DNA from: Comamonas sp. BIGb0152
GTDB taxonomy: Bacteria; Pseudomonadota; Gammaproteobacteria; Burkholderiales; Burkholderiaceae_C
Direction: 5' to 3'
NCBI RefSeq assembly: GCF_024809975.1
Contig: NZ_JANUDY010000004.1
Location: 372,001-436,000, forward strand
Length of the DNA: 64,000 nucleotides
Shown: positions 19,280 to 28,129 of the stretch, piece after piece
Layout of the letters: every line of letters begins with the position of its first letter
Position numbering within the stretch: position 1 is the stretch's first letter
The notes under the pieces: model-generated
Database searches by the model: none
Seen by the model: the letters and a program-made list of their open reading frames with translations, nothing else
What the model was told of the DNA's origin: nothing
Made by a program: the position numbers and the translations under genes

Positions 19280-20140
19280 ATGTCCCCACGCCCTTCTGCC
19301 CCAGCAGCCCTGCCCGCCCCGGCCGAGCCCGCCAGCCCCGCCGTTACCCCCAACCCCTGGGAGCGCCTGCGCCAGTTCACCAGCGCCCGCATCGCGCTGG
19401 GCCGCGCCGGCACCAGCCTGCCCACCCGCGCCCATCTCGACTTTGCCTTGGCCCATGCCCAGGCGCGCATGGCCGTGCACACCGAGCTTGACATGGATGG
19501 GCTTGCGGCCGGGCTGCAAGCGCTGCACACCCAGCCGGTACTGCGCCTGCACAGCGCAGCCCAAGACCGCCCCACCTACCTGCAGCGCCCGGATCTGGGC
19601 CGGCGCCTGAGCGCCGAGTCGCGGGCTCTGCTCCAGGGCCTGCCCGCCGCCAAAGCCGATATGGCGTTTGTGGTGGCCGATGGCCTGTCGTCGCTGGCCA
19701 TCGAGCGCAACGCCCTGCCTTTTCTGCGCCAGATGCTGCCGGCCATCGCTGAGCAATGGCATATCGGCCCGATCTGCCTGGTGCGCAATGCACGCGTAGC
19801 GCTGGGCGACGAGATTGGCGCGGCGCTGGGCGCCTCGCTGGTGGTGGTGCTGATCGGCGAGCGCCCGGGCCTCAGCTCCCCCGACAGCATGGGTTTGTAC
19901 ATGACCTGGCAGCCCCGCCCGGGCATGACCGATGAGTCGCGCAACTGCATCTCCAATGTGCGCGAGCAAGGGCTGAGCTATGCCCAGGCCGTCCACAAGC
20001 TGCACTACCTGATGCAGCAGGCGCGCCAGCGCCAGCTCTCGGGCGTGCCGCTCAAGGACGAGTCCGACACGCTGGCCGCGCCCCAAGAGGCCCGCCAGGC
20101 CTTCATGCTGGGCAGCACCGGCTCGCAAACGCCCCGCTGA
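19280..20140 (+). CDS. eutC: Ethanolamine ammonia-lyase small subunit
   Basis: This small subunit helps bind the cobalamin cofactor in the EutBC complex. It has 286 residues from the ATG at 19280; a TTG at 19268 overlapping the eutB stop is the alternative and adds four residues. After a proline/alanine-rich leader of about 22 residues the conserved part begins at [20 protein letters not shown]. Typical EutC stretches follow: [49 protein letters not shown] and [15 protein letters not shown]. It is coupled to eutB. Confidence 0.95.
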   Translation: MSPRPSAPAALPAPAEPASPAVTPNPWERLRQFTSARIALGRAGTSLPTRAHLDFALAHAQARMAVHTELDMDGLAAGLQALHTQPVLRLHSAAQDRPTYLQRPDLGRRLSAESRALLQGLPAAKADMAFVVADGLSSLAIERNALPFLRQMLPAIAEQWHIGPICLVRNARVALGDEIGAALGASLVVVLIGERPGLSSPDSMGLYMTWQPRPGMTDESRNCISNVREQGLSYAQAVHKLHYLMQQARQRQLSGVPLKDESDTLAAPQEARQAFMLGSTGSQTPR

Positions 20141-20210
20141 CGCCTGGGTGCCAGCGCCAGACACACCGCGTCTGCTAGGCTGGTGGTCTTGCCCCTTCGC
20201 CTGCGCCACC

Positions 20211-21134
20211 ATGTCCGCCTCCACCGCTTTGCTGCCCGCCGATCTCCAGTTCATCGAGCGCGGCTGGCTGTCGGCCAATAACACGGTTTTTACAAGCGGA
20301 GTGACAGCGGTGGTCGACACCGGTTACTGCAGCCATGCCGAGCAGACGGTGAACCTGGTCGAGGCCAGCTTGCAGGGCGTGCCGCTGCAGCGCATCGTCA
20401 ACACCCATTTGCACAGCGACCACTGCGGCGGCAATGCCGCCTTGCAGCAGCGCTGGCCCCAGGCCCGCACCAGCATTGCGCCCGGCCATGCACAGGCGGT
20501 GGCCGATTGGGACGAGGCCCAGCTGAGCTACCGCCCTACCGGCCAGGACTGCCCGCGCTTTCAGATGGACGAGCTGCTGCAGCCCGGCACAGAAATCGAG
20601 CTCGGTGAACAGCGCTGGCAAATCCATGCCGCGCCTGGGCATGACCCGCATTCGGTGATCCTGTTCGAGCCCGCCTCGCGCATCCTGATCTCGGCCGATG
20701 CGCTCTGGGAAAACGGCTTTGGCGTGGTCTTTCCGGAGATCGAAGGCACAGCGGCCTTTGACGAGGTAGCGGCCACCCTGGATGTCATCGAGCGCCTGCA
20801 GCCCCTCTTGGTGCTGCCCGGCCATGGCAGTGCATTCAGCGATGTGGGCAGCGCCTTGCACACGGCCCGCCAGCGGCTGGAGCGCTTTGTGCAAAGCCCC
20901 GAGCGCCATGCCCTCTATGCCGCCAAGGTGCTGCTCAAGTACAAGCTCTTGGAATGGCAGCAGCTGCCGCTGGTGGAGATCAACCGCTGGCTGGCCGCCA
21001 CGCCCTACTACGGGCTGCTGCACCAGCGCTACTTTGCCGACCAGGACCTGGCGCAGTGGCATGCATCACTGGTGGCTGACCTGGAGCGCTCGGGTGCTGC
21101 CCGGCGTGAGGGCGAGCTACTCATCAACCAGTAG
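20211..21134 (+). CDS. MBL-fold metallohydrolase
   Basis: This is a 307-residue metallo-beta-lactamase-fold protein, cytosolic by the absence of a signal peptide. The metal-binding motif is THLHSDHCGG (His66, His68, Asp70, His71), with later ligands expected in AAPGHDPHSVIL and LISADALWENGFG, and LPGHGSAF near residue 200. The ATG at 20211 is preferred over an upstream start at 20148, which would add 21 non-conserved residues. It follows eutC by 70 bases on the same strand and may belong to the ethanolamine transcript. Substrate unknown; a thioesterase or glyoxalase II-like role is possible. Confidence 0.87.
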   Translation: MSASTALLPADLQFIERGWLSANNTVFTSGVTAVVDTGYCSHAEQTVNLVEASLQGVPLQRIVNTHLHSDHCGGNAALQQRWPQARTSIAPGHAQAVADWDEAQLSYRPTGQDCPRFQMDELLQPGTEIELGEQRWQIHAAPGHDPHSVILFEPASRILISADALWENGFGVVFPEIEGTAAFDEVAATLDVIERLQPLLVLPGHGSAFSDVGSALHTARQRLERFVQSPERHALYAAKVLLKYKLLEWQQLPLVEINRWLAATPYYGLLHQRYFADQDLAQWHASLVADLERSGAARREGELLINQ

Positions 21135-21142
21135 GCACGCCC

Positions 21143-21166
21143 CCGCAGCGCCATGCGGCACTGCGG
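21143..21166. other. Stem-loop between convergent genes
   Basis: CCGCAG-c-GCC and GGC-a-CTGCGG form a near-perfect stem between the converging MBL and lytic transglycosylase genes. There is no T-run on either strand, so if it ends transcription it does so weakly or with Rho. Confidence 0.3.
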
Positions 21167-21178
21167 AATAGCGACTGG

Positions 21179-23230
21179 TCAGGGCAGCTCTTTGGACAGG
21201 TCCGGCTCACCCTCGGGCTTGGGGCCTACCGAGCCCAGACGGGCGCGCAGGGACTGGGGCTGGCCCGTCAAAATGGCCGCATAGCTGGTGGTGTTGGCCA
21301 GCACCTTTTTCACATAGTCCCGGGTTTCGGCAAAGGGCACGTTCTCGGCCCAGATGGCGCCATCGAGCACCGGGCCATTGCGCCAGTTGCGTGGCCGGCC
21401 GGGGCCCGCGTTGTAGCCCGCAGCGGCCAAGGCCATCGAGCCATCAAAATCATCCAGCGCCAGCTTCAGGTAGGCAGTGCCCAGGGTGATATTGGTGTCG
21501 CGGTCATTGATGCTCGCGGGTGTGAAATCGGTCATGCCGATCTTGCGGGCGGTCCAGCGGGCAGTGGCAGGCATGATCTGCATCAGACCCGAGGCACCGA
21601 CGCCCGAGCGGGCATCCATGATGAAGCGGCTTTCCTGGCGGATCAGGCCATAGACATAGGCGGGGTCCAGGCCAATCTCGCGCGAGCGGCTGACCACCGC
21701 ATCCTTGAAGGGCATGGGGTAGCGCTGGCCGACGTCGACCACCGTCTTGGTGCGCTCGCTGGTGTTGATGCAGCGGTCCCAGATCTGGCGCTGGCAGGCC
21801 AGCTCGGCGGCCGCCAGCAGCTCGGCATCGTTCATGCCGCCGCGCTGGTGCAGGTTGGTCATGTAGTTCCATTCGCGCACCCCTTCACTGCGCAGGCCCA
21901 GCTGGATCGCATAGAGCGCACGCGCCAGGCCCGCATTGCTGCGCACCAACTGGCGCGCCTGCTCGTCAATGGCAGCGGGCTGGGTGGCGATGACGATGGG
22001 CTGGCCGAGTTCCTCCTGCGCCAGCTGCTCGTAGAAACCTTGGGTGCCGGCAATCTTCTGCAACAGCTGGCGCGACTGCTGGGTCTGTGCCTCGCTGATG
22101 CGCCCCGCCTGCAAGGCCTTGGCCTGCCAGTACATCCAGGTGGGGTCCTCGCGCTCCTCGGCGCTCATGGCCTCGATGCTCTTGCGCACCTGCAGCCACT
22201 GGCCGGCCCGCAGCGCGGCGCGGGTCTTCCAGGCCAGCAGGTCGTCGCTCAAGTTGGCTTCCTTGCCCACCTTGGCAAAGCTGGCCAGTGCGTCGGGCGA
22301 CAGGCGCGTGGCCTGCGTCTTGCCGATCACGCCCCAAACCCAGTCGCGGCGCGGCTGCGACAGCAGCTCATTCCAGCGGCTGTCCATCAGGGTGGCGGCA
22401 CCCTCGGGGTTGTCCGCCGCGATCTTGATCAGCGCCAAGGTCGCCAGCTCCTGCTGCTCCGAGGACTGGGTCTTGGGTTTGGCGGTCAGGTACTTGCTGG
22501 GCGACTGCAGCATGCTGGCAAAGGCAGGCAGTTGCATAGGCGCTACCACCTCGACGGCGGCCCGGGCCGCACGCGGGCGGCTCGTCTCCATGGTCTGGCG
22601 CGCCCTGCGCCAGATGTCATCGGCCTGCAGGCCGCCGGCCGAGAACAGCTCTGAGGCCGCCAGATTGCAGCCGTCTTCCGAATCGCGCTGCGCATACCAG
22701 TTGTTTTTGACCGTGCTGGCCAGCGGTTCGCGCTGGCCGCCCTTGGCCAGGTCGATCACCGCCGCATAGCAGCGCAGCTCGCGGTCGTCGCCCATGCGGA
22801 ACGCCGGGTACATCGCATTGAAATTGCTCCAGTCTCGGCGCTGGCCCAGCAGGCGCAGCCAGTCGTTGCGCAGGCGGTCTTCCTGGTAGGTGCCGGCCCA
22901 GCGGGTCAGGAAGGCCTGCACATCATCCTGCGTGGCCTCATTCAGCCGGGCGCGCAGCTCCCAGTAAGCAGCCCAGGGCTCGAGCACATGGCCGCGCGCA
23001 TTGGGCAGCAGCTGCGTGAGCTTGTTTTTCTCGCGCTTGCGAAAGGCTTGCTGCATCTCGACGATGACATCGTCGTTGACCATGCCGCTGCTGACCGACG
23101 GGCTCGATTGCAGCTGAACCGGCGTTTGTACAGGTGCTGCGCCTTGCAAAATAGTCTGGGCTGCGAGCGGGACCGTGCCACTGACCAGCAGGGCCGCTAT
23201 CCAAGGGGTAAACAAAACATTCCTACGCAT
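21179..23230 (-). CDS. slt: Soluble lytic murein transglycosylase
   Basis: This periplasmic enzyme cleaves peptidoglycan to 1,6-anhydromuropeptides during wall turnover. It has 683 residues from the ATG at 23230 (MRRNVLFTPWIAALLVSGTVPLAAQ), which opens a clear signal peptide; a start at 23356 would bury it. A long alpha-helical superhelix (about 60-490) precedes the C-terminal goose-lysozyme-like domain. Catalytic Glu533 is in YGLIRQESRF, followed by SGVGASGLMQIMPATARW and AAGYNAGPGRPRNW. The length is close to SLT70. Confidence 0.94.
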   Translation of the reverse strand: MRRNVLFTPWIAALLVSGTVPLAAQTILQGAAPVQTPVQLQSSPSVSSGMVNDDVIVEMQQAFRKREKNKLTQLLPNARGHVLEPWAAYWELRARLNEATQDDVQAFLTRWAGTYQEDRLRNDWLRLLGQRRDWSNFNAMYPAFRMGDDRELRCYAAVIDLAKGGQREPLASTVKNNWYAQRDSEDGCNLAASELFSAGGLQADDIWRRARQTMETSRPRAARAAVEVVAPMQLPAFASMLQSPSKYLTAKPKTQSSEQQELATLALIKIAADNPEGAATLMDSRWNELLSQPRRDWVWGVIGKTQATRLSPDALASFAKVGKEANLSDDLLAWKTRAALRAGQWLQVRKSIEAMSAEEREDPTWMYWQAKALQAGRISEAQTQQSRQLLQKIAGTQGFYEQLAQEELGQPIVIATQPAAIDEQARQLVRSNAGLARALYAIQLGLRSEGVREWNYMTNLHQRGGMNDAELLAAAELACQRQIWDRCINTSERTKTVVDVGQRYPMPFKDAVVSRSREIGLDPAYVYGLIRQESRFIMDARSGVGASGLMQIMPATARWTARKIGMTDFTPASINDRDTNITLGTAYLKLALDDFDGSMALAAAGYNAGPGRPRNWRNGPVLDGAIWAENVPFAETRDYVKKVLANTTSYAAILTGQPQSLRARLGSVGPKPEGEPDLSKELP

Positions 23231-23478
23231 AGCCGCTCCAGGTTGCAAGAAAGCGGCGCTATCCAGCGGCGCCAGGGTGAACCCTAAAATCATACACACC
23301 GCTAGGCCTGCACACCGTCTCCAGGGCTGCATTCTTCGGCATCCGCTTACACGCACTTACCCAATCGCCCCCAGCCTGTAAAAAAGATACCTAGTTTTCA
23401 CGGTAACCCATTTGCCTGCGACCTCACTTTTGGCTGTCAGAATGGCTGACCCAGCGTGTTTCTGTAGGGATATTTGCA

Positions 23479-24060
23479 ATGGATAAAAAAGCCGTGCGCC
23501 AAGCGCTCATCGAACAGCGTCTGCATATGCCCGATCGCCTGGAGCGCGCCGAACAGCTCCAGCAGGTGCTGCGTTTTTGGCTGATGGAACGCCAGGATGC
23601 CGTGATCGGCGCCTACTGGCCGATCAAGGGGGAGTTTGACCCCCTGCCCGCGCTGCACCGCTGGAAGGAAGACGGCGCACTGATGGACGAGCCCAAGCTG
23701 CGCCGCATCGGGCTGCCCGTGGTCAACAAGCAGCACAAGACCTTGAGCTTCCACGCCTGGTACCCCGGCTGCCCCATGGAGATGGACGCCTACGACATCC
23801 CCAAGCCGCAAAACACCGAACTGGTCGTGCCCACCTTGCTGTTTGTGCCCTGCGTGGGCTATGGCCCGGGCGGCTACCGCCTGGGTTACGGCGGCGGCTT
23901 TTATGACCGCACCCTGGCTGCGCTTGAGCCGCGCCCGTTCACGGTGGGCCTGGGCTTTACCAATGGCTTTGTCGATGACTTCGAGCCCGAAGCGCATGAC
24001 CTGCCGCTGGACGCCATCCTCAACGACAACGGCGTGGTCTGGCCCCTGAGCGAATCCTGA
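23479..24060 (+). CDS. fau: 5-formyltetrahydrofolate cyclo-ligase
   Basis: This enzyme uses ATP to convert 5-formyl-THF to 5,10-methenyl-THF, returning a storage folate to the one-carbon pool. It has 193 residues, the standard size. The C-terminal family signature is clear: VPCVGYGPGGYRLGYGGGFYDR (residues about 116-137, phosphate-binding glycine-rich loop). In gammaproteobacteria the homologue (ygfA) follows the 6S RNA gene; I looked for 6S RNA in 23231-23478 and did not recognise it. Confidence 0.93.
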   Translation: MDKKAVRQALIEQRLHMPDRLERAEQLQQVLRFWLMERQDAVIGAYWPIKGEFDPLPALHRWKEDGALMDEPKLRRIGLPVVNKQHKTLSFHAWYPGCPMEMDAYDIPKPQNTELVVPTLLFVPCVGYGPGGYRLGYGGGFYDRTLAALEPRPFTVGLGFTNGFVDDFEPEAHDLPLDAILNDNGVVWPLSES

Positions 24061-24165
24061 GAGGGGGCAGGGCTGCAGACCCCTGCCACCCCGCGCAAGT
24101 CCCCCTGTGGGGCCGCGCATACGGTATAAAACCGATGGCGTTTAATTCACTGAATGGTCTAGATC

Positions 24166-24849
24166 ATGCTGCAGCTTTATATCGGCAACAAAAATTATTC
24201 CTCCTGGTCCATGCGCGCCTGGGTGCTGCTGCGCCAGGCCGGCATCCCTTTCGAAGAGAAATTTGTCCGCTTCGACGGCTTTGACAGCCAGTCCGAATTC
24301 AAACGCACGATGACGGCGCTCAGCCCCACCGGCACGGTACCGCTGCTGCGCGATGGCGATACCAGCGTCTGGGACAGCCTGGCGATTGCCGAATATGCGG
24401 CAGAGCAGTTCCCCGAGAAACAGCTCTGGCCCCAGGACAAGGCAGCCCGCGCCAGCGCGCGCAGCATTTGCGCCGAAATGCATGGTGGCTTTACCGCCCT
24501 GCGCAGCGCCTGCCCGATGAACATCGAGGCGGACTTGGCCGAGGTCGGCCGTATCGTCTGGCGCGACAACGCCGCCGTGCGCAAGAATGTCGAGCGCCTG
24601 TGCAGCATGTGGAGCCACCTGCTGGCCCAGCATGGCGGCCCCATGCTGTTTGACCAGTTCAGCATTGCCGATGCCTACTACGCACCGGTGTGCTCGCGCC
24701 TCAAGACCTACCAGCTGCCCGTACCCGGCGAAATTGCGGCCTACATCGAGCGCGTGCACCAGCTGCCAGGCGTCAAGGCCTGGATCGATGCGGCGCTGGC
24801 CGAGCAGGATTTTGTGGCGATGGACGAGCCTTATCGGGCTGAGCGCTGA
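24166..24849 (+). CDS. Glutathione S-transferase family protein
   Basis: This is a 227-residue cytosolic GST. It has an N-terminal thioredoxin-like domain (about 1-80) with the likely glutathione-activating serine in NYSSWSMRAW and the cis-proline segment TGTVPLL. The conserved DSLAIAEYAAEQFPE ends that domain, and a helical C-terminal domain follows with FSIADAYYAPV. Substrate unknown. The gene stands alone between fau and a convergent unknown gene. Confidence 0.9.
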   Translation: MLQLYIGNKNYSSWSMRAWVLLRQAGIPFEEKFVRFDGFDSQSEFKRTMTALSPTGTVPLLRDGDTSVWDSLAIAEYAAEQFPEKQLWPQDKAARASARSICAEMHGGFTALRSACPMNIEADLAEVGRIVWRDNAAVRKNVERLCSMWSHLLAQHGGPMLFDQFSIADAYYAPVCSRLKTYQLPVPGEIAAYIERVHQLPGVKAWIDAALAEQDFVAMDEPYRAER

Positions 24850-24867
24850 GCACGGTCCCCAGCAAAC

Positions 24868-24905
24868 CGCGCCTGACGCTGCCCTTCGGGTGTCAGACGC
24901 GTTTT
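24868..24905 (+). terminator. Rho-independent terminator after the GST gene
   Basis: CGCGCCTGAC (24868-24877) pairs with GTCAGACGCG (24892-24901), one mismatch, with an inner CCC/GGG pairing, and TTTT follows at 24902-24905. It begins 19 bases after the GST stop and abuts the end of the convergent gene, so it may act on both. Confidence 0.75.
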
Positions 24906-24907
24906 AA

Positions 24908-25957
24908 TCAAAAAGCTTGGACAGGCCGGTACACGCGCGCATCCAACGGCGCATTGATGCTGATGAGGTATGCAAAGCGCTCGTCCTCCGGCAGCAAGCC
25001 CTGGATGGACTCAAACAACGCCGCGTGAGTCAGGTTCTGGCGCATCAGCGCTTCCACTTGTGGCGCATCCGTCGTCCATGCACTGCGGCGCAAAGCGCGC
25101 TCGGCCACGTCGTCGGCATTCAAGGGGCCATAGACATAGACCAGTTCATGGGCGATGGCCTGCCACTGCGCCGCTGACACCTGCCCACTGCGCAGCACAT
25201 GGTCTTGCATGGCCTCCTCGGTGGCGGCTTGCTGGCTCTCGCGTTGCGCATCGTAGGCCGCCTGCCATTGCTGCTCGGTCAGCGCAGGCACTTCGTTGCC
25301 CAGGGCTGCAGCATCCTGCATGGCCATACGCCGCCACTGCGCCAGGCCCGGCATGGGCAGCGACAGCTGAAAGTCCATCATCTCGGCATACATGCGCGTG
25401 TTGAGCTGGCGCAGGTTCTGCGGTGTAGCAGCCACCACCGCAGCTTGCAAAGGCCGGGCTGCGAGCCACTGGGCCAGCTCCTGCATGGGCGTGTGCTGTG
25501 GAAACTGCTGGTACTGGATATGGCGGGGATAGTGCTCCGCACGAAACACCGGGTTGGTGCCAGCCCCCAGCGCAGCGCCGTTGTCGTAAAAACGGACCAA
25601 GTCCGTGCAGAAGTAACGGTCCGCCAACTCCAGCACCAGCGCAAGGCTGCCGTTCTGCGCATGGGTGCCTGCCCAAACCTTGACACTGGGCATTTCGTCA
25701 ATCGTGTAACGCCCGGCCGATGCATAGCCCAAGCTCTTGAGTTGATGCATGACCTGGCGCACCTGCGGGTCCGTGAACTGCAGTTTCTCCAGCTGCATTG
25801 TGATGCGCGGCACCACGCCTTGCTGGGCGCTGCCAAGGGCCTGCGCATGCTTGAGCATGCGCGAAAAATACCAGCGAATGCCGAACTTCAGCAGCACAAA
25901 CAGACCCACAAAGGTCAACGCAACGGTGGCCAGCACCACGCCAATGGTTGTCCACAT
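24908..25957 (-). CDS. Membrane-anchored protein of unknown function
   Basis: I do not recognise this 349-residue protein. The ATG at 25957 is supported by GAGGG upstream; a longer reading to 26029 is less likely. It begins with one hydrophobic segment (about residues 2-23, WTTIGVVLATVALTFVGLFVLL), then FGIRWYFSRM. The rest is soluble and helical, rich in Gln and Ala, with aromatic-rich patches such as DRYFCTDLVRFYDNG. It has no cleavable signal, so it is probably anchored with most of the chain on one side of the inner membrane. It is convergent with the GST gene and has no obvious partner. Confidence 0.7.
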   Translation of the reverse strand: MWTTIGVVLATVALTFVGLFVLLKFGIRWYFSRMLKHAQALGSAQQGVVPRITMQLEKLQFTDPQVRQVMHQLKSLGYASAGRYTIDEMPSVKVWAGTHAQNGSLALVLELADRYFCTDLVRFYDNGAALGAGTNPVFRAEHYPRHIQYQQFPQHTPMQELAQWLAARPLQAAVVAATPQNLRQLNTRMYAEMMDFQLSLPMPGLAQWRRMAMQDAAALGNEVPALTEQQWQAAYDAQRESQQAATEEAMQDHVLRSGQVSAAQWQAIAHELVYVYGPLNADDVAERALRRSAWTTDAPQVEALMRQNLTHAALFESIQGLLPEDERFAYLISINAPLDARVYRPVQAF

Positions 25958-26120
25958 AAACCCCTCCCTCTTTGTAATACTACGGATTGGCGAGCCAGCC
26001 ATAGGGCCGCACGCCGCGCCGAGCAGCATAACGAGGAAGCACCATTAACGCAAAGAACTCATAAGGTCCGTAAATACTGCGTCCCGATAAAGCGCTCCGG
26101 TTGCACACCATGTGGGAATA

Positions 26121-26163
26121 TAAAAAGCGTCTACCGATGGCTCACCCGTCGGTAGACGCTTTT
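26121..26163 (-). terminator. Rho-independent terminator of the amino-acid-binding protein gene
   Basis: A perfect 15-base stem (26123-26137 with 26149-26163) encloses an 11-base loop. The A-run on its left gives a T-run on the minus strand after the stem. It lies 21 bases beyond the stop of the binding-protein gene. The structure is also symmetric enough to stop plus-strand transcripts. Confidence 0.88.
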
Positions 26164-26183
26164 GTTTCAAAACCAATCAGTGC

Positions 26184-27089
26184 TCAAATCCCTTTGGACG
26201 AAGGATGCGCAAATGCATCCCGGGTTTCGGCGTTCAGCGGGTAGTTGATGTTGATGCCCTTGGGCGCAATCGGCGACATGAACCAGCGGTGGTAGAGCTT
26301 CTCCATCTCGCCCGACTGCATCAGGCCCGAGACGGTCTCGTCGACCAGCTGCTTGAAGGCGGGGTCGTCATTGCGCAGCATCAAGGCCTGGTTCTCGGTG
26401 CGCAGGCTCTCGCCCACAATTTCGTAGTTGTGTGGGTCACGCGCATTGGCGATCTGGCCGGCGAGCAAGATATCGTCCAGCACAAAGGCGGCGGCCTTGT
26501 CGCCCTGCACCAGCAAGAAGGACTCGGTATGGTCCTTGCCCGGCACATTGTTGATGTCCAGCTTGCTGGCCCGGTCGGCCTGGCGCAGCAGGCGGAACGA
26601 GGTGGTGCCGGTGGTGGTGGCCACCGACTTGCCTTGCAGATCGGCAATGCTCTTGATACCGGACTCCTTCTTGACCAGCATGCGCACGTTGTAGCGGAAG
26701 ATGTCCGGCGAGAAGGCCACCTGCTTTTGCCGCTCCACCAGGTTGGTGGTCGAGCCGCACTCCAGATCGACGGTGCCGTTTTGCACCAGCGGAATGCGGT
26801 TGGCCGAGGTGACGGCCTGGTAGTTCACCTTCAGCGCGGGCAGCTGCAGCCGGGTTTTGATGGCATCCAGAATATGCGCGCAGATGTCCATGCTGTAGCC
26901 GATGGGCTTGAGATTGGCATCCAGGTAGGAGAAGCCGAACGAGGCCTCACGGTAGCCCAGGGTGATGGCACCCGCGCTTTTGATCTTGTCCAGCGTGCTG
27001 CTGCTTTGCGCCATAGCGCCCACCGAAACACACACCAGCGCAGCCAGAGCCACCGCACGCTTCACACCCGTTTTCACTTGCATATCCAT
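26184..27089 (-). CDS. Amino acid ABC transporter substrate-binding protein (GltI-like)
   Basis: This is a periplasmic binding protein for polar amino acids, probably glutamate/aspartate-like. It has 301 residues. A signal peptide ends near GAMAQ (about residue 28) and a type II binding-protein fold follows: LDKIKSAGAITLGYREASFGFSYLD, then DLECGSTTNLVERQKQVAFS, which is typical of GltI. The start has a perfect AGGAGG. No permease or ATPase gene is adjacent, so it must work with a transporter encoded elsewhere. It is divergent from an RpiR regulator with a palindrome in the shared promoter region. Confidence 0.9.
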   Translation of the reverse strand: MDMQVKTGVKRAVALAALVCVSVGAMAQSSSTLDKIKSAGAITLGYREASFGFSYLDANLKPIGYSMDICAHILDAIKTRLQLPALKVNYQAVTSANRIPLVQNGTVDLECGSTTNLVERQKQVAFSPDIFRYNVRMLVKKESGIKSIADLQGKSVATTTGTTSFRLLRQADRASKLDINNVPGKDHTESFLLVQGDKAAAFVLDDILLAGQIANARDPHNYEIVGESLRTENQALMLRNDDPAFKQLVDETVSGLMQSGEMEKLYHRWFMSPIAPKGININYPLNAETRDAFAHPSSKGI

Positions 27090-27166
27090 GATCCTCCTGG
27101 CAACCCATCGGTGCCGGCCAATGCCTTGCGGCGTTTTAGAACTTTTGCTCCTTTTTTATTTTTTTT

Positions 27167-27180
27167 GGATCATATGTTCC
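27167..27180. promoter_or_regulatory. Putative operator between binding-protein gene and RpiR gene
   Basis: GGATCATATGTTCC is palindromic except for one pair and sits in an AT-rich stretch (27140-27190) between the divergent genes. The position, 56 bases before the regulator and 78 before the binding-protein gene, suits a site used by the RpiR protein. No experimental family consensus was applied. Confidence 0.4.
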
Positions 27181-27235
27181 ATATCGCACAATAGCTACCC
27201 GTGATTTCCCTAAATCTGAAGAAAGACCAGCCGCC

Positions 27236-28102
27236 ATGGGCGTAATCGACCAATTGCGAGACCGCTTTGCCTCCCTGAGCCCGTCGCTGCAACAGGTGGC
27301 GCGCTATGTGCTCGACCACCCCAATGAGGTGGTGACGCAATCGATGCGCAATGTGGGCCTGCATGCCCAGGTGCCGCCCACCACCTTGGTGCGTTTTGCC
27401 CAGACTTGTGGTTTTGAAGGCTGGAACCCGTTCAAGCAGGCGCTGACGGCCGATATGGGCCTGGCCAGCGAATCGGGCAACCAGTACGGCGAGCGCGCCC
27501 GCAGCCTGATGGGCCGCGCGCAGGACAAGCAGCTCACCGCCGAGATGTTTGCCATGCAGCGCAGCAACCTGGATGTGACCGAGCAGCACAGCGCAGCGCG
27601 CCTGACTGCCGCCGCCAAGCTGCTGGAGAAGGCCGGCCAGGTGCATGTCATGGGCATGCGTGCCTGCTTTCCGGTGGCGTTCTCGCTGGTCTATGTCTAC
27701 CGTTTGTTCCGCCGCTCGGTGCATCTGCTCGAAGGCATGGGCGGCGTGCGTGAGATGCAGCTGCGCGCCATCGACCAGGGCGATGTGCTGGTCGCCATCA
27801 GCTTTGCGCCCTACTCGCAGGAAACCGTGCAGGCGGTCGAGCTGGCCCGCGCGCGCGGCTGCAAGGTACTGGCCTTGACCGACAGCCTGGCCTCGCCGCT
27901 GTCGCTGGCGGCCGATGAAACCCTGCTGTTTGCCGTCAACAGCCCGTCCTTCTTCCCATCGGTCACCGCCGCCCAGGCGCTGGCCGAGTCGCTGCTGGAA
28001 GTACTGGTCAGCCGCGCCGGCCCACAGGCCGTGGCCCGCATCGAGTCGGCCGAGGGCGAGCTGCACAGCAGCGGCGTCTATGTGCAACCGGTACGCAAGT
28101 AA
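27236..28102 (+). CDS. MurR/RpiR family transcriptional regulator
   Basis: This is a 288-residue regulator with an N-terminal RpiR helix-turn-helix (about 1-77; LSPSLQQVARYVLDHPNEV and VPPTTLVRFAQTCGFEGW) and a C-terminal SIS domain (about 120-255; VHVMGMRACFPVAFSLVYVY, VAISFAPYSQETVQA). SIS domains bind phosphosugars, though in betaproteobacteria such regulators also sit by amino-acid and other transporter genes. It is divergent from the GltI-like gene, its most likely target. cca follows 27 bases downstream, too general a gene to suggest function. Confidence 0.9.
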   Translation: MGVIDQLRDRFASLSPSLQQVARYVLDHPNEVVTQSMRNVGLHAQVPPTTLVRFAQTCGFEGWNPFKQALTADMGLASESGNQYGERARSLMGRAQDKQLTAEMFAMQRSNLDVTEQHSAARLTAAAKLLEKAGQVHVMGMRACFPVAFSLVYVYRLFRRSVHLLEGMGGVREMQLRAIDQGDVLVAISFAPYSQETVQAVELARARGCKVLALTDSLASPLSLAADETLLFAVNSPSFFPSVTAAQALAESLLEVLVSRAGPQAVARIESAEGELHSSGVYVQPVRK

Positions 28103-28129
28103 AGCAAGTTACGCAGGTAAACTGCCGCG

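Noticed and set aside
23231..23478. Possible 6S RNA gene upstream of the 5-formyl-THF cyclo-ligase gene
   Set aside because: The position is right by analogy with E. coli, but the gap is short and I could not recognise the long closing stem or central bubble of 6S RNA.
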